Source: Chamaecrista fasciculata
Lineage: Eukaryota > Streptophyta > Magnoliopsida > Fabales > Fabaceae
Assembly: GCA_003254925.1 (NCBI GenBank)
Contig: QANZ01005174.1
Coordinates: 212,898 to 276,897 of the forward strand
Direction: 5' to 3'
DNA: 64,000 nucleotides
Under the pieces are notes generated by a model, which was not told where the DNA came from, made no database searches, and was given only the letters and a program-made list of their open reading frames with translations. Positions 10,766 through 22,642 of this stretch are shown here, piece after piece (position 1 is the first letter of the stretch; every line of letters starts with the position of its first letter). The position numbers and the translations under genes are program-made.

Positions 10766-13700
10766 TCACTTGCATGACTTTTTGGATTTTCCTTTTAACC
10801 TATTTTTAACCCTTGTTGGCAAAGAAGGGTCGTCTGTCTCCTGAAGCACTTCACTAAGCATTTGTAACCATACACCATTGAAGTGCTTGTGAAAACTCTG
10901 CTGAAACCAATCCAAAATCTCCTTAAAAAGTTCTTTTGGATTCTCCTTCCACGCCATTCTTAACTTAGCAGCGCTGTCAATCAACCTACTCCTTAACTTG
11001 CTCTCAAGATTTACGACCCTTTTTTGACATCGTGCTTCTCTCTTTAAAATACTTTCAGGAGGGGCTGTCATATATTTTCGCACAGATTTCAAGCAAGGAC
11101 ATACCTGACCTTCAAGCAAAGCATAGGCAAACACTTGCACCCTATCATCTTTGTTGCTAATTGGCAACTGACACTTTGGAAGCTCCCAACAGAATCGCCC
11201 AAAGGTCGGTATGACCCAACATTTTACTTGGTCGGCCTGAGTATCATACAAAGGTCTGGGATCCGTTAGGGGTGCAGAGAAGATACATGAAGACTTGGCA
11301 TGCTCAACAAGCCAAGCTGGCTCCACACTTGTTACTCCATGCATGTATGGTCTTTTTGTATATAATAATTCATTATAAACCAAAAACTCGGGGGCTGCGA
11401 TAGAAACTGATGACCAACGATGAAGGAAAACACTTTCTTCATACGTGCACGACTGATAACGAACAGCTCGAACTTTTGTGTCACCATCTGAGGTCCTAGC
11501 AGACCCTGTAATCCGTTTGGCAACCCTGTCTACCCAACCAGCACAGATTGCTTGGCAGATGAGCCGTTCCTCATCCAGTGAAAGAGGATACTTTTCAGAT
11601 GAAAGCTGCCAAGCATGTTCTACATCCTCCAAAGTTCCATCAATCCATGAATACTCCTCCTCAAAACCTGGTATGCTACTCTGATAGAAGACAAGTTTAA
11701 GTAGCTGTTCTCTAAGCTTGGACATCTCCTCCATGGTTTTGAAGTGCAATGCATTGTCATCACAGAATTCTTTTGGTCCTTGAGAATTTTCAAAACACTG
11801 CAAAGCATAGGCTATTGTCAAGGCATCACTTGTAATAACACGAAATTTTTCACGAGCAACTTTTGCATTTTCTTTTAGTTTCTTTCTCCTTGACTTTTCT
11901 TCCTTGTCAATAACTTTCTCACTGTCCACCATGCTAGATTTTTCACCAATATTCGAGTCTCCATTCTTATCATTTCCTTCAACGTGCATAACAAAAGGAT
12001 TTGACAGGCTCAATGCTGCAGCAGCTGCAATAGCATATGCCAAAAGCAGATTTGGTCGTTTACATTTATAATTGCTCCTTGTCAATCTAATAACAGTTAG
12101 GAGCATTCTGGAGTGACGAGGACTCAAGGGATAAAGTGCCATTACTTTCCCCAATGATGTCAGTTCGTTCTTGTCATCAAGTGCTTCAAGAGCCTTCAAG
12201 CATTTCTCTGCTTCAATAAGAGATGCACCACTAGGAGGAGTAGGAAAAGGGAAGTTTGCAACCTGTTGAAAAGAAAAATCACATATATTAAAAAATATCT
12301 CAAATTAAGATACACAACCACCTTTTGGCAGCAAAATGGAAACATCACATATACAATCATGAATCACCAGAGAATGGAAAGCTAAAAAAGATCTAAATAT
12401 ATACGCTGGAGTTTAAAACTGACAACTAGAAGCTAACATAATACTGGTGTAACTAATTCTCCAGAATCAAATACATCAAGTTATTGCAGTGATAACAAAA
12501 TGAACTTAAAAGTCAAGAATTACCCTCTTTGCAACTCAAGATTCTCAGTAATAATCATGTTCACCCCAACTATTTTAACTAAAGGACTATTTCAATGGAT
12601 TTCTACTAAATAGTTTTACCAACAGGATCAAGTTGTAAGTTACTCTATCAAAAATATGTGCATTATCGTTTATACAGCAGCCCAAAACTAATAATAGCAC
12701 CCAACATGGATTTAAAAGTTATAAAGAAAAGAAAGCACATCTTAAACCTACCTTCTTGATAAGCATGGATTTTAATAGAAGAACAACACCGTGGATGGGT
12801 ACTTTAGAAACTTCAGCAAGAGAGAAATCAGGAAGTATATTAGTAAAAACTGCAGAAGAATAAAGTCGGTAGCAGTGGCCAGGTCCAGTTCTTCCAGCTC
12901 GTCCTGCACGCTGAGCAGCAGAGGCTTTACTTATCCATTGTACTTCATATGTTTCCATGCCATTACACGAGTTATAATTCTTTACTTTTTCTCTTCCAGT
13001 ATCCACCACATACTTTATCCCTGGGATTGTTAAGGAAGTTTCAGCAACATTTGTGGCAACAACAACAAGCCGCTCTCCCTCCTTGACTTCTTCAAATACA
13101 CGAAGTTGGGCTGCTGCAGGAAGCATAGCATAAAGAGGTAGAACAAAAAGTGAACCTGGAGAGAAACCACCACTATCTCCCTTAGACCTCTTCTCCATAC
13201 AATTTTCTGATTGGTCTGAAAATCCATCTGTAGTCAAAGGAAGTGTTTGCTCCCCATTAGAATTGGAGTTAAGTGGAACTTTCCCAGACAATTCTTCAAA
13301 AGCAGCCTTTAATGAAGCAAGGCTCCCATCCTGACCAAAAACATTGACAAGACTACCACTGTTCTCTGAATGTTCAAGATTTGCATCAACATCAAATTCC
13401 AGCTCACTATCAGTCTCTGAATCATGAGAAAAGTCTGATTCCTCCGCATATACATCATTCTCATCTTCATCATAAGCACTATACCTATCAGTTTGTTGGG
13501 TGGCTGAACTCCCATGAATCTCAAATGCTTCATTGATCTCCTTCATATCTACCCCCTCAACAGAATTTGTTCCTTGTCCCACAGTGTCACAGTTTTCTAC
13601 AGGTTGATTAGAAACTTTCATGACCAACTGCCTTGAAGCATTGCGTAGCTTCTTGCATAAGTACTCCACTTCTCTCTGCCCAGTGACAAAGACAAGTATG

Positions 13701-16700
13701 CCACCAGGTGGCAGTCTCTTATGAATAGCTAAGACCTTTTTATATGCTTGCCCAACATAATCCACAATCTCTGTCTTCTTTGAGAAGTGCACTGTTACAG
13801 GAAACTGCCTTGTAGGTACTTCTATAACAGGTGGTGGCGTAAAGAATAACCTTTCAGAAGTGAAATCTTGTACTCTTAAAGTGGCACTCATTAGCACAAG
13901 CTTTAAAGGAAAAATCATTTTATCAGGATCTATACTTGCTCCTGAAAGCATCATCTTTTGTTGTTCATTGTATACCTGCCATGCAGCCAGGTCATTATAT
14001 ACAAAGGAAGAAGATAAAAGAACTACAATAAGCTTGCATTTGTAAACATGAGTAAGAAAAGCATTATCATATTCACCTTTTGGCGAGTCCTGATAACACG
14101 TGAGAGCATCCCAATCAAAATATCCGTGTTCAAGCTCCTCTCATGAGCCTCATCAAGAATTAAGACAGAGTAGCGCTTCAATAATATATCATTCTGCAGC
14201 CGAAAGATTTTTCATTAGACTACATATGATTGGGTAGCACTAGAGCATCACAACATGGTGCATCATGGATCATCAACACAACAATAATAAGCAGAGTAAA
14301 GATTGAGGAACAACCAATGGTGTCACCGATAAATAAACAAAACTGTCCAAGCCATTGGATAATGCTCAGATGGATCTTTCCAATATCATAAATAGTTGAT
14401 TCACAAGGAAACAATGGCAGCAGAGATAATAGCAACTTGTAGAAATCATGGTAAGTGGTAACTACAATAACCACCACAATATGCAAAAATGAAGAAGGAA
14501 AAGTTCAAATCTACCAATTTTAAGTCCCCAAGCTAACGTCCTATGCTCCAAGTATAAAATGTACTCCACTCAAATAATCAACAATCAAGTAATTCCTCAA
14601 TCTAAACAAGTGTTTCCTAATTGCATGCACATTAAATGTATAAAAGAAAAAGATGAATATATGGAAGAAATGGTAAATTAAAATATAACCTGAACTTCAC
14701 GTAGTAAAATTCCATCAGTCATGAACTTGATAGAACAATTATCTCCAATCCTCTTGTCATACCTAACTTGAAAGCCAACCTCCTTCCCTAAATGAAGACC
14801 AAGTTCATATGCCACACGCTTTGCTGTAGCAAGAACAGCAACCCGACGTGGCTGGGTAACACCAATTATACCACTGTGCACTCTGGACTGACTTGAACCA
14901 TAACCAGCTTCATAAAGAAACTAATATTACCAAAAGAGAAAAAGGAAAACAAATTAATATATATCGAACAATGATTAAAATGTTGAATCCTAGAAGATAT
15001 CTCGCACTATAGCATAGAGGTACTCACTTGAGGAACTTGAGTTGTTTTACCACATCCAGTTTCTCCACAAATGATGACAGTGGAATGATCATTTATAGCT
15101 TCCATTATCTCTTGCTCCATCATGATAATTGGAAGATCCTTCCTTTTGTCTTGAACCTCAGCTGGTCTAAATACGTGCACAACAGTAGGCGTAATTGAAG
15201 GTCTATATGCGGAGAAGTCTTTAAGGTTGCTCTGTTCACTGAGAATGGTTTCAGTGATCCCATCTGTCCCATCCTGTCTCATGTCCAAAAGTGCCAAATA
15301 AGTGAATAACATCAATGTAACTTAAATATAGACAAGTAAGCCATCTCACGTCTAAAGGAAGCATTTAACAATAAAATGTATGACATATAAATTAAACACC
15401 ATTGTATTAATATTTTATTGTAGTGTTAAGCCAGCCCCAGATATATATCTATATATATATATCTGCAGATCAGTTGTGTGTCTACTTGATTCCCGTGGAC
15501 TATGATTCAACTATTCCAGCTGAATGAGAATATAGTTTATGCATGGATCAAAGAAGAAGATATATAACAAATCAAATAAAAATAAATATATTAGGGTAAA
15601 TTACACTTTGGTACCCTGTGGTTTGACCCTATTTCACTTTGGCACCCTGTGGTTTGAAACATGACACTTTGGTACCCTGTGGTATTCTCCATTAACACTT
15701 TGGTACCCTTTGGAGCTATTTTGTAATTTTAACCATAACAAATTTTGCAAAAATTACATATTGACCCCAAAAATTTTTCAAAAAATTACAAATAGGTCCC
15801 TGGATGCATATTATATAGGGACTAAAATGAAAAATTTAAAATTTTTTTGGGGTCAATATGTAATTTTTGTAAAATTTATTATGGTTAAAATTACAAAATA
15901 GCTCCAAAGGGTACCAAAGTGTTAATGGAGAATACCACAGGGTACCAAAGTGTCAAGTTTCAAACCACAGGGTACCAAAGTGAAATAGGGTCAAACCACA
16001 GGGTACCAAAGTGTAATTTACCCAATATATTATTTATTACTTCATAGGCATTAAAAAATTGGCCATCTAATATCTACTATGTCTAATTGTCCGACTGATG
16101 TAGTTGTATTATATGATTTATGTCCAGAATATTTTATTTTCTATCAACACAAATCAACAAATAGTATGCGTCATACCTTGGGTTTGGTCTTTATTCTGCC
16201 ATCATCAGGACAAGAATATCTCATTTCATCAAGTACTGATGTTGCTCTCTTATCAACAGAAACATCATGTAAAGAGGCAGCAGGAGGTCTACTATTTACA
16301 AAATTTTCATCACCACAAACTGGTTCCTGAGAGGATTCCAAAGGAGTACAAGGCGTAACTAAGAGTTCTCTTTCATATCTAGTTGGTAGGATTTGGTCGT
16401 TATCCTCAACTTCCTGGGTCAAATGAATTTCTCCTGTCTCAAGTTCAATTTTTTGTGGAACACTAGCTTCCGTGGACAGTTCATGACTGTGAGCAACATC
16501 CAATCCTTCTTTTAATAGATGTACAGCCCTCCTACGTCTCTCTAGCTTAGTTTCAGCCTACACAGCATGAGATCATTAAGTAAATAAACAACTGAAACAC
16601 TTTGTATTATTTGGACAGCAAAATTATCATCGTTCTGATTATCCTAACCCGATTGATATTCTGGACAGACTGTAAAAGCAGATATGCATACTCTGGAATC

Positions 16701-17438
16701 TTGTATTTGCTGCAATAATAAAAACGTTCCAATGTACATCAACAACTTAGTGGAATAAAAGATAAATATCCTTTTTTTCTTAGATTGGGGATATCTTATC
16801 CTCCAGAAAATTTTACTTTTTGCTCTTTTCTAGTCCAATTTCTTCTTTTATTTGGAAAAAAATAAAGTTCACATACTTTAATGTCTCGATGCTTTTTGTC
16901 AGAAGAAGTTCTTTCCCCTTCTCCTCCTTCATAAATGAATCAAAACCCAGTTATAACCAAACCATAAGCTAATAAAAAGCATTACATTTACACTTTCATC
17001 CATAAACAAACCTCTAACTTCTTCAGCTTCCTTTTCTGAGAATTGCTCAACTTCTGTTTCTTATTTGAATCGATTTTTCCATGTACCTATAGAACAAAAC
17101 ATTGATCAGACAAACTGTTTTTTTTTTCTTGTAACTATGGAATAAAACAAGCAAATTGCAAACATAATCCTCTCAGTGCCCGTACCTGCTTTATCCCTTT
17201 CCTTTTCTTCCCCACCTTAGCCGGCAAGAGTACCGCGTTGCTGTCGCCACCACCATCTCCCAAACTACAAAAATGTAAGTGCTAAAAGTGTTAGCCATGT
17301 AAAGAATTTTAGTTAATTGTTTACAGCATGCCTGTTACGCATGGTCTCTGCTTTCGCCAATGGAATATATTACCTTAGAGATCCATTCTGAGAATCAAGC
17401 TCAACATTGCCTCCGATATCATGTGCGTGAGTTTCCAT
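10766..17438 (-). CDS. DEAH-box RNA helicase, DHX37/Ecm16 type (ribosome biogenesis)
   Basis: There are eleven coding exons: 17438-17374, 17264-17186, 17086-17012, 16926-16877, 16709-16649, 16557-16177, 15273-15028, 14920-14690, 14193-14077, 13975-12752 and 12262-10766. All introns are GT..AG and the sum is 1341 aa. Motifs seen are GETGCGKT (about residues 307-314), TQPRRVA, DEAH (410-413), SAT (465-467) and QRAGRAGR, followed by winged-helix/ratchet (HA2) and OB-fold regions. The N terminus is basic and nuclear in character ([18 protein letters not shown]). An acidic insert (about residues 580-640) splits the RecA2 domain, as in DHX37/Ecm16. The family acts in 40S/18S pre-rRNA maturation; the Arabidopsis relative is FAS4 (At1g33390, from memory). 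Intron 6 contains a MITE, and hAT copy B lies 240 bp 5' of the ATG. Confidence 0.93.
15594..16023. mobile_element. Foldback MITE (9-bp TSD) in a helicase intron
   Basis: A 430-bp near-perfect inverted repeat with ends GGGTAAATTACACTTTGGTA is flanked by perfect 9-bp duplications AATATATTA (15585-15593 and 16024-16032). Each arm is about 200 bp and carries a repeated 'CACTTTGGTACCCTGTGG' unit. No ORF is present. A single related arm lies at about 52375-52465. Confidence 0.85.
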
Positions 17439-17613
17439 TACGCTCTACTCCAAAATCTCACGCCAATTTTGTGATGCTTTGCTCGTTGAAGACAGTAACG
17501 CCGAACCTCACGAGATATTCTGCAGCCGCAGACTTTACTATGATCAAGGTTGTCAAGCTTTGAAGCTCCAACGAGTTTATTACCTCTTTGAGCTTCGCCT
17601 TCAGACTTCAGTG

Positions 17614-17660
17614 AGAAGAAGAAGAAGAAGAAGTAGAAGAAGAAGAGGAAGAAGAAGAAA
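17614..17660 (+). repeat. (GAA)n tract in the helicase 5' leader
   Basis: This imperfect GAA repeat reads CTT-rich on the helicase strand, typical of plant 5'UTRs. It is within 20 bp of the hAT copy B insertion point, so the element landed at or beside the transcription start region. Confidence 0.7.
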
Positions 17661-17678
17661 TATCAATATCAATATCAA

Positions 17679-19149
17679 CAATGCAGTCAAGATCGAGATC
17701 TTACTCAAGATCGGAAGGGGCATAAGATAGATCGAATCGTAAGATCGAATCGAGGATCGTAAGATCCTATGAATTTCCTAAAAAAAATATTATATAAATC
17801 ATATAAACAATTACTAATATTTATTTATGTATATATATATATATAAATGCTCATAAGTCATAAATTCATCTTATAACTTATGAGTATGTATAATAATATA
17901 AATACTTATACCATGTCTCAAAATCCTTATCTTTTTTTAATATAATAAGACATGAAAACAACATACAACAAAGGAAAGATTAAAAGCTACACAGATTGAC
18001 AACTAAAGCTATCCTATTCCCATTGACCAGAAACCATGCGAAACTGGTAGGGACCAATTCGCCTTAAAATCTTCCCAAACTAATGAAGGGCATGTAATTA
18101 AAATAACACATCCTTAATGAAGCTAAGCTACACAGATTTCTGCACAGTGATATGGGAATCCAAAATAACCTGTTTGACATCCTTATCCAACATCATCAAT
18201 TTATAGTCTCAAAAACATGCAATTAACTAATATCAAGATGTCTAAAATGTTTATCATAATTTCAGTCAAAGGCTAATTTTTTGTACAGAAAATTGTTGAG
18301 CTAATATGTAACATTTGTTTTGCTCTAAAGAAATTAAAGGCATTAATCAATTGCAGAATTAATTATTATACACAAGAAGCCAAGAGCCCAAGACTAAGAT
18401 ACTAATCTCCAATTACTACAATTTCAAAGGCTCCAACGTTGACTGTTTATGGGACAATCAGATTCGAACTTGGCGTTTGTTGTAAATGGGATTGATATTT
18501 GGTATTATTCTCAGTCATTTTAGAATATGCCTATCTCCAATAATTACTCTTCCCTATTTCTTATGTTGTTTATATAATACTAACAGAGACACACCAATCA
18601 AAGGGCCAAATTCTTCCTAAACTAATCACCAAGATTAGAGTTCACTCAGTTCAGACTTCAGACACAACGCAAAATAAGATTGGAGTTCAGACAAACCGAC
18701 GACGACGACGACGACGACGTGAAGCTGACGACTGGACGAAGATGACGCGACGACGACCGGAAGCCGACGACGGGAAGCAAGGACGACGAGACAAACGCGA
18801 AGGAAGGAGAAGGAGGCAAGTCGCAAGTCTGACTGTGAATGAGGAAGGGATTTTTTTTTTTGATCAAATCATGGCAAGCCATGAGGAAGGGAATTAGGCG
18901 TTAGGGTTTTTGAGTTTTTGGTGTTTTTGGGTTGAAATCAAAAAAAAAATCCGTATTGGGCCTTTTTTTAAAAAAAAAAAATCTTCAAAAAAAAATATAT
19001 ACAAGATAAGATTGGTAAGATCGTACGATCTTACCGATCTTACGAACAAACAAGCGATTTTGCTCTGATCTTGGTCAAAATCAATCCTGCATTCGATTTA
19101 ACTAGGATTGGTCTTGTAAGAGATTTAAATCTAGATCTTGACCGCCTTG
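17679..19149 (-). mobile_element. Non-autonomous hAT-like element, copy B (inverted)
   Basis: This 1471-bp element runs from CAATGCAGTCAAGATCG to the complement of CAAGGCGGTCAAGATC. It is flanked by a perfect 8-bp duplication AATATCAA (17671-17678 and 19150-19157). It aligns along its length with copy A in reverse, including the telobox (18901-18909 as TTAGGGTTT). It has a shorter CGT/CGA run and an extra 42 bp at 18839-18892. No transposase ORF exists. The CAATG end faces the helicase 5' leader, mirroring the arrangement of copy A and RRP42. Confidence 0.9.
18851..18880 (-). mobile_element. 30-bp, extremely truncated retroposon with 12-bp TSD
   Basis: Inside hAT copy B, ATGAGGAAGGGA occurs at 18839-18850 and again at 18881-18892. 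The 30 bp between them read on the minus strand GGCTTGCCATGATTTGATC followed by 11 A. This is the signature of a target-primed retroposon truncated to its 3' end. Copy A has a single ATGAGGAGGGA at the same place and no insert, so it serves as the empty site. Confidence 0.75.
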
Positions 19150-19259
19150 AATATCAATATACTTTTACAAAGGGTTTCGGTTGGTCTTTGTGACAAAAAC
19201 GCAGGATTTTATGGTGTTTTGGGCTGAGTTCGTGCAGGATTTCACGTTTTGGGCTGGAC

Positions 19260-20168
19260 GAGAAAACCTACTTTTTGATTCCTCAATTGTTACTGAGTCA
19301 ACGATTTAATCCCTGAATTATAAAAAAAATATAAATCAGTCCCTCAATTTTACAATTGCTCTAAGTTTTGGACCCTTAACTGTTATCCGTTAGTTAACTT
19401 CCGTTAAGGGCTGATTTTTCTTCTAACTCATCAATCTTATTTATATTTCATCTTACACGTCATCTAATATAATTAAATTAAAAAATAAAATAAAAAATGG
19501 ATCAACTTGAATAATTAATCCACTCATTGGCTTATTTTTTTTATCCTGTGTTCATGAACTTGAACACATTTCATCAACGCTAATTTTGGGAGAAATGGCT
19601 AAAAGAAAAATAAATAAATAAAACCGTAAGAATGCGAAAATGACCAAGAAGCAGATCGAACCTGGAACAGTGGCTCCGGTCACCAGTACTTCTAGAAGTG
19701 GCGGCGACGGCGGAGAGGAAAGGGACGAGGGCGGAATGAAGAGGGAAGTGAGGGAGCTTGATATTGCAGAAACAAGGGCATGAACATGAAAGGAGGTTGA
19801 ATGAGAGTGATTAAAGTCGTTTTTGCTTTGTCTTATTAAAAAAAAACGTCGTTTTGCTTTGTGTTTGTCGTGTGTGGTGCTTGTTTGTGCGTTTTGGTTG
19901 TTTTTTAATTTAATTATATTAATTGATAATTGATGTGTAAAATGAAATATAAATAAAATAGATGATTTGGGAGTCAATTCAGTATTTAACGATGACACAT
20001 CATCACTTAATGATCAGATCATCAAGTTAACTGACGGTTAACAGCTTAGGGATCAAAACATAGACGAAAGTGTAAAATTGAGAGACCGATTCATATTTTT
20101 CTACCATATAGAAACTATATCGTTGACTTAATAAATAACAATTGAGGGACCAAAAAGTAGGTTTTCTC
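19260..20168. mobile_element. Foldback element, GAG-N-AAAC family, about 0.9 kb
   Basis: The arms start GAGAAAACCTACTTTTTG on both strands and contain the 'CCTCAATTGTTACTGAGTC' block shared with the element at 59681. No target duplication is visible. A 148-codon minus-strand frame (19552-19998) covers the centre. It is Ser/Pro-rich with a hydrophobic C-terminal third, matches nothing I know, and could be captured DNA or chance. Confidence 0.65.
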
Positions 20169-20197
20169 AAAATTCAAACCTCTATACATAATAGGAC

Positions 20198-20573
20198 CGG
20201 CAAAAGCACTAATTTCGTCCCCAAACTTCGCATCAACTTTCAATTTCATCCTCAATCTTTTTTACTATCAATTTTGTCCCCAATGTTTTACATTTTGGTC
20301 AATTTTATCCTTTGACTAACTTCGTTCAATAAATTAACGACAGACTGCTTCCTGTTTTTTAATCTGAGTTAAAATTTGGGTTTCTTTCTACATCAATTTT
20401 ACATTGCATACAATTAGTCAGGTAGATTTTGTCTTAATATTTGGCTTAAGTAAGAGCAAAGGATAAATTTGATAGAAATGTGAAACATTGAAGATGAAAT
20501 TGACTGTACAAAAAGATTAGAAACGAAATTGACAATTGATGTAATGTTTGATAACGAAATTAGTACTTTTGTC
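20198..20573. mobile_element. Foldback MITE, second copy of the RRP42-intron family
   Basis: This is an inverted repeat of about 375 bp with ends (C)GGCAAAAGCACTAATTTCGT and AGTACTTTTGTC, more diverged than the copy at 6755. It is flanked by TAATAGGAC (20189-20197) and TAATAGGAT (20574-20582), a 9-bp duplication with one mismatch. No gene is present. Confidence 0.75.
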
Positions 20574-21014
20574 TAATAGGATCTTATGCAAATTTTATGG
20601 CAAAAGCTTTTTTTAAAGAGTAAACTCTCAAATTGGTCCCTGGATTATTGGGTCGCTGACAGATTGGTCCCTGATTTATAGAAATTGACAAATAGGTCCC
20701 CGAATTTTACTAACGTTAGTCAAATTGGTCCCCGAAGCCGTTAACTGCTGACGTGGCACGTTAAGTGCCACGTCAGCAGTTGGAAAATTGAAAAAAGAAA
20801 AAAAAGCCAACTGTGCGTGCCACATCAGCATTAATAATAAAAAAAATTTCATTCAAAATTCAAATAGGTCCCTGAGTTATATTTTTATCTCATTATTCTC
20901 AATTTCCCCTCTTTTTCATCATCTTCATTCATTTTAGTCCCAAATCCTCAAAATAAAATTGTAAAATGTCCCAAAACTCTTCCAAACATTCCAATTTAGT
21001 CCTTAAAAGTATTA

Positions 21015-21470
21015 AAAACCCTAAACCATAAACCCCAAACCCTAAAACCTAAACCCTAACCCCTAAAACCCTAAAATCCTAAAATTGTAAAGTGTCTCAA
21101 AATTCTTCTAAACATTTCAATTTAGTCCTTCAACTCTAAAACCTCAAACCCTAGAACCCCAAACCCAAAACTAAAACCCCAAACCCTAAAATCCCAAACC
21201 CCAAACCCTAAAATCTCAAACCCCAAATCCTAAAACCTTAAACCCCAAATTGTAAAATTCCATACCCCAAATCCTAAAACCTTAAACCCTAAACTCTACA
21301 ACCCTAAACCCCAAACCCTAAAATCCCATACCCTAAACTCTAAAACCCTAAACCCCAAACCCCAAACCCTAAAATCCCAAACCCTGAACCTTGAACCCCA
21401 AACCCTAAAACCTAAAACCCCAAACCCCAAACTCTAAAACCCCAAACCCTAAAATCCCATACCCTAGATT
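21015..21470 (+). repeat. Degenerate telomere-like (CCCTAAA)n array, left arm
   Basis: Variants of CCCTAAA/CCCCAAA run for about 450 bp, broken by 'TCCAATTTAGTCCTT' units. Variant-rich sequence inside a transposon arm argues against a true interstitial telomere. Confidence 0.8.
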
Positions 21471-21616
21471 CTTTGTTTATTATCTATTCATTTAATTAGA
21501 GGACCAATTTGTCTAACATATTGAACTATTTTGATAAATTCGGGGACTGATTTGAATAATACTGTTGCACGTCACAATTGTTGAACTTTAATGTACAGTC
21601 ACAATTCTGATGGTTT

Positions 21617-22245
21617 GGGGTTTCAGAGTTTAGGGTTTGTGTTTGGGGTTTGAGGTTTTAGAGTTTGGGGGTTTAGGGTTTAGGGTTTTAGAGTTTTGGG
21701 TATGGGATTTTAGGATCTAGGTTTGGGGTTTTGGGTTTTAGGATTTTGGGTTTGGGATTTTGGGGGTTGTGGTTTTAGAGTTTAGGGTTTGGGGTTTGGG
21801 GTTTTAGGGTTTGGGGTTTGGAGTTCTAAGATTTGGGGTTTTAGAGTTTAAGGACTAAATTGAAATGTTTGGAAAAATTTTGGGACACTTTACAATTTTA
21901 GGATTTTAGGGTTTTAGGGTTTATGATTTTAGGGTTTAGGGTTTTGGGGTTTAGGGTTTGGGGTTTGGAATTTTAGGGTTTGGGGTTTTATAATTTAGGG
22001 TTTAAGGTTTTAGGATTTCGGGTTTGGGATTTTAGGGTTTGGCATTTTAGGGTTTAGGGTTTGGGGTTTTAGAGTTTTGGGTTTGGGATTTGAGGTTTTA
22101 GAGTTGAAGGACTAAATTGAAATGTTTAGAAGAATTTTGGGACACTTTACAATTTTAGGATTTTAGGGTTTTAGGGTTTAGGGTTTAGGTTTTAGGGTTT
22201 GGGGTTTAGGATTTTAGGGTTTAGGGTTTAGGGTTTAGGGTTTTT
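21617..22245 (-). repeat. Degenerate telomere-like (TTTAGGG)n array, right arm
   Basis: This is the complement-oriented counterpart of 21015-21470, about 630 bp of TTTAGGG/TTTGGGG variants. The two can pair in a transcript to form a long hairpin. Confidence 0.8.
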
Positions 22246-22642
22246 AATACTTTTAAGGACTAAACTGGAATGTTTGGAAGAATTTTGGGACATTTTACAA
22301 TTTTATTTTGAGGATTTGGGACTAAAATGAATGAAGATGATGAAAAAGAGGGGAAATTGAGAATAATGAGATAAAAATATAACTCAGGGACCTATTTGAA
22401 TTTTGAATGAAATATTTTTTTATTATTAATGCTGATGTGGCACGCACAGTTGGCTTTTTTTTTTTTCAGTTTTCCAACTGCTAACGTGGCACTTAACGTT
22501 AGTAGTTAACGGCTTCGGGGACCAATTTGACTAACGTTAGTAAAATTCGGGGACCTATTTGTCAATTTCTATAAATCAGGGACCAATCTGTCAGCGATCC
22601 AATAATTGAGGGACCAATTTGGGATTTTACTCTTTTTTTAAA

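Larger units (their letters stand above)
20618..22632. mobile_element. Long foldback element with telomere-like arms, 2.0 kb
   Basis: The ends are GAGTAAACTCTCAAATTGGT and, reversed, GAGTAAAATCCCAAATTGGT. A perfect 10-bp duplication TTTTTTTAAA flanks it (20608-20617 and 22633-22642). Each arm is roughly 0.85-1.0 kb: first a block of 'TTGGTCCC' units, then a long degenerate CCCTAAA array on the left and its complement on the right. The centre (about 21475-21610) is single copy. It is a MULE-like element by duplication length. It shares inner arm sequence with 59681-61764. No ORF of note is present. Confidence 0.8.

Noticed and set aside
12479..12751. Extra helicase exon between the last two coding exons
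   Set aside because: Joining 12752 to 12262 keeps frame and gives the conserved LLLKSML..VANFPFP order; the interval is AT-rich with stops.
3494..19149. The two inverted hAT copies as ends of one macrotransposon carrying RRP42 and the helicase gene
   Set aside because: The outer flanks do not match (CCTCTAGG versus AATATCAA), and each copy has its own matching 8-bp duplication, so they inserted separately.
21015..22245. Interstitial telomere marking a chromosome fusion
   Set aside because: The repeats are highly variant, occur in inverted pairs and lie inside a transposon with perfect target duplications.
20618..22632. CRISPR-like or satellite array
   Set aside because: There are no regular spacers; the organism is a plant and the units are degenerate 7-mers in transposon arms.
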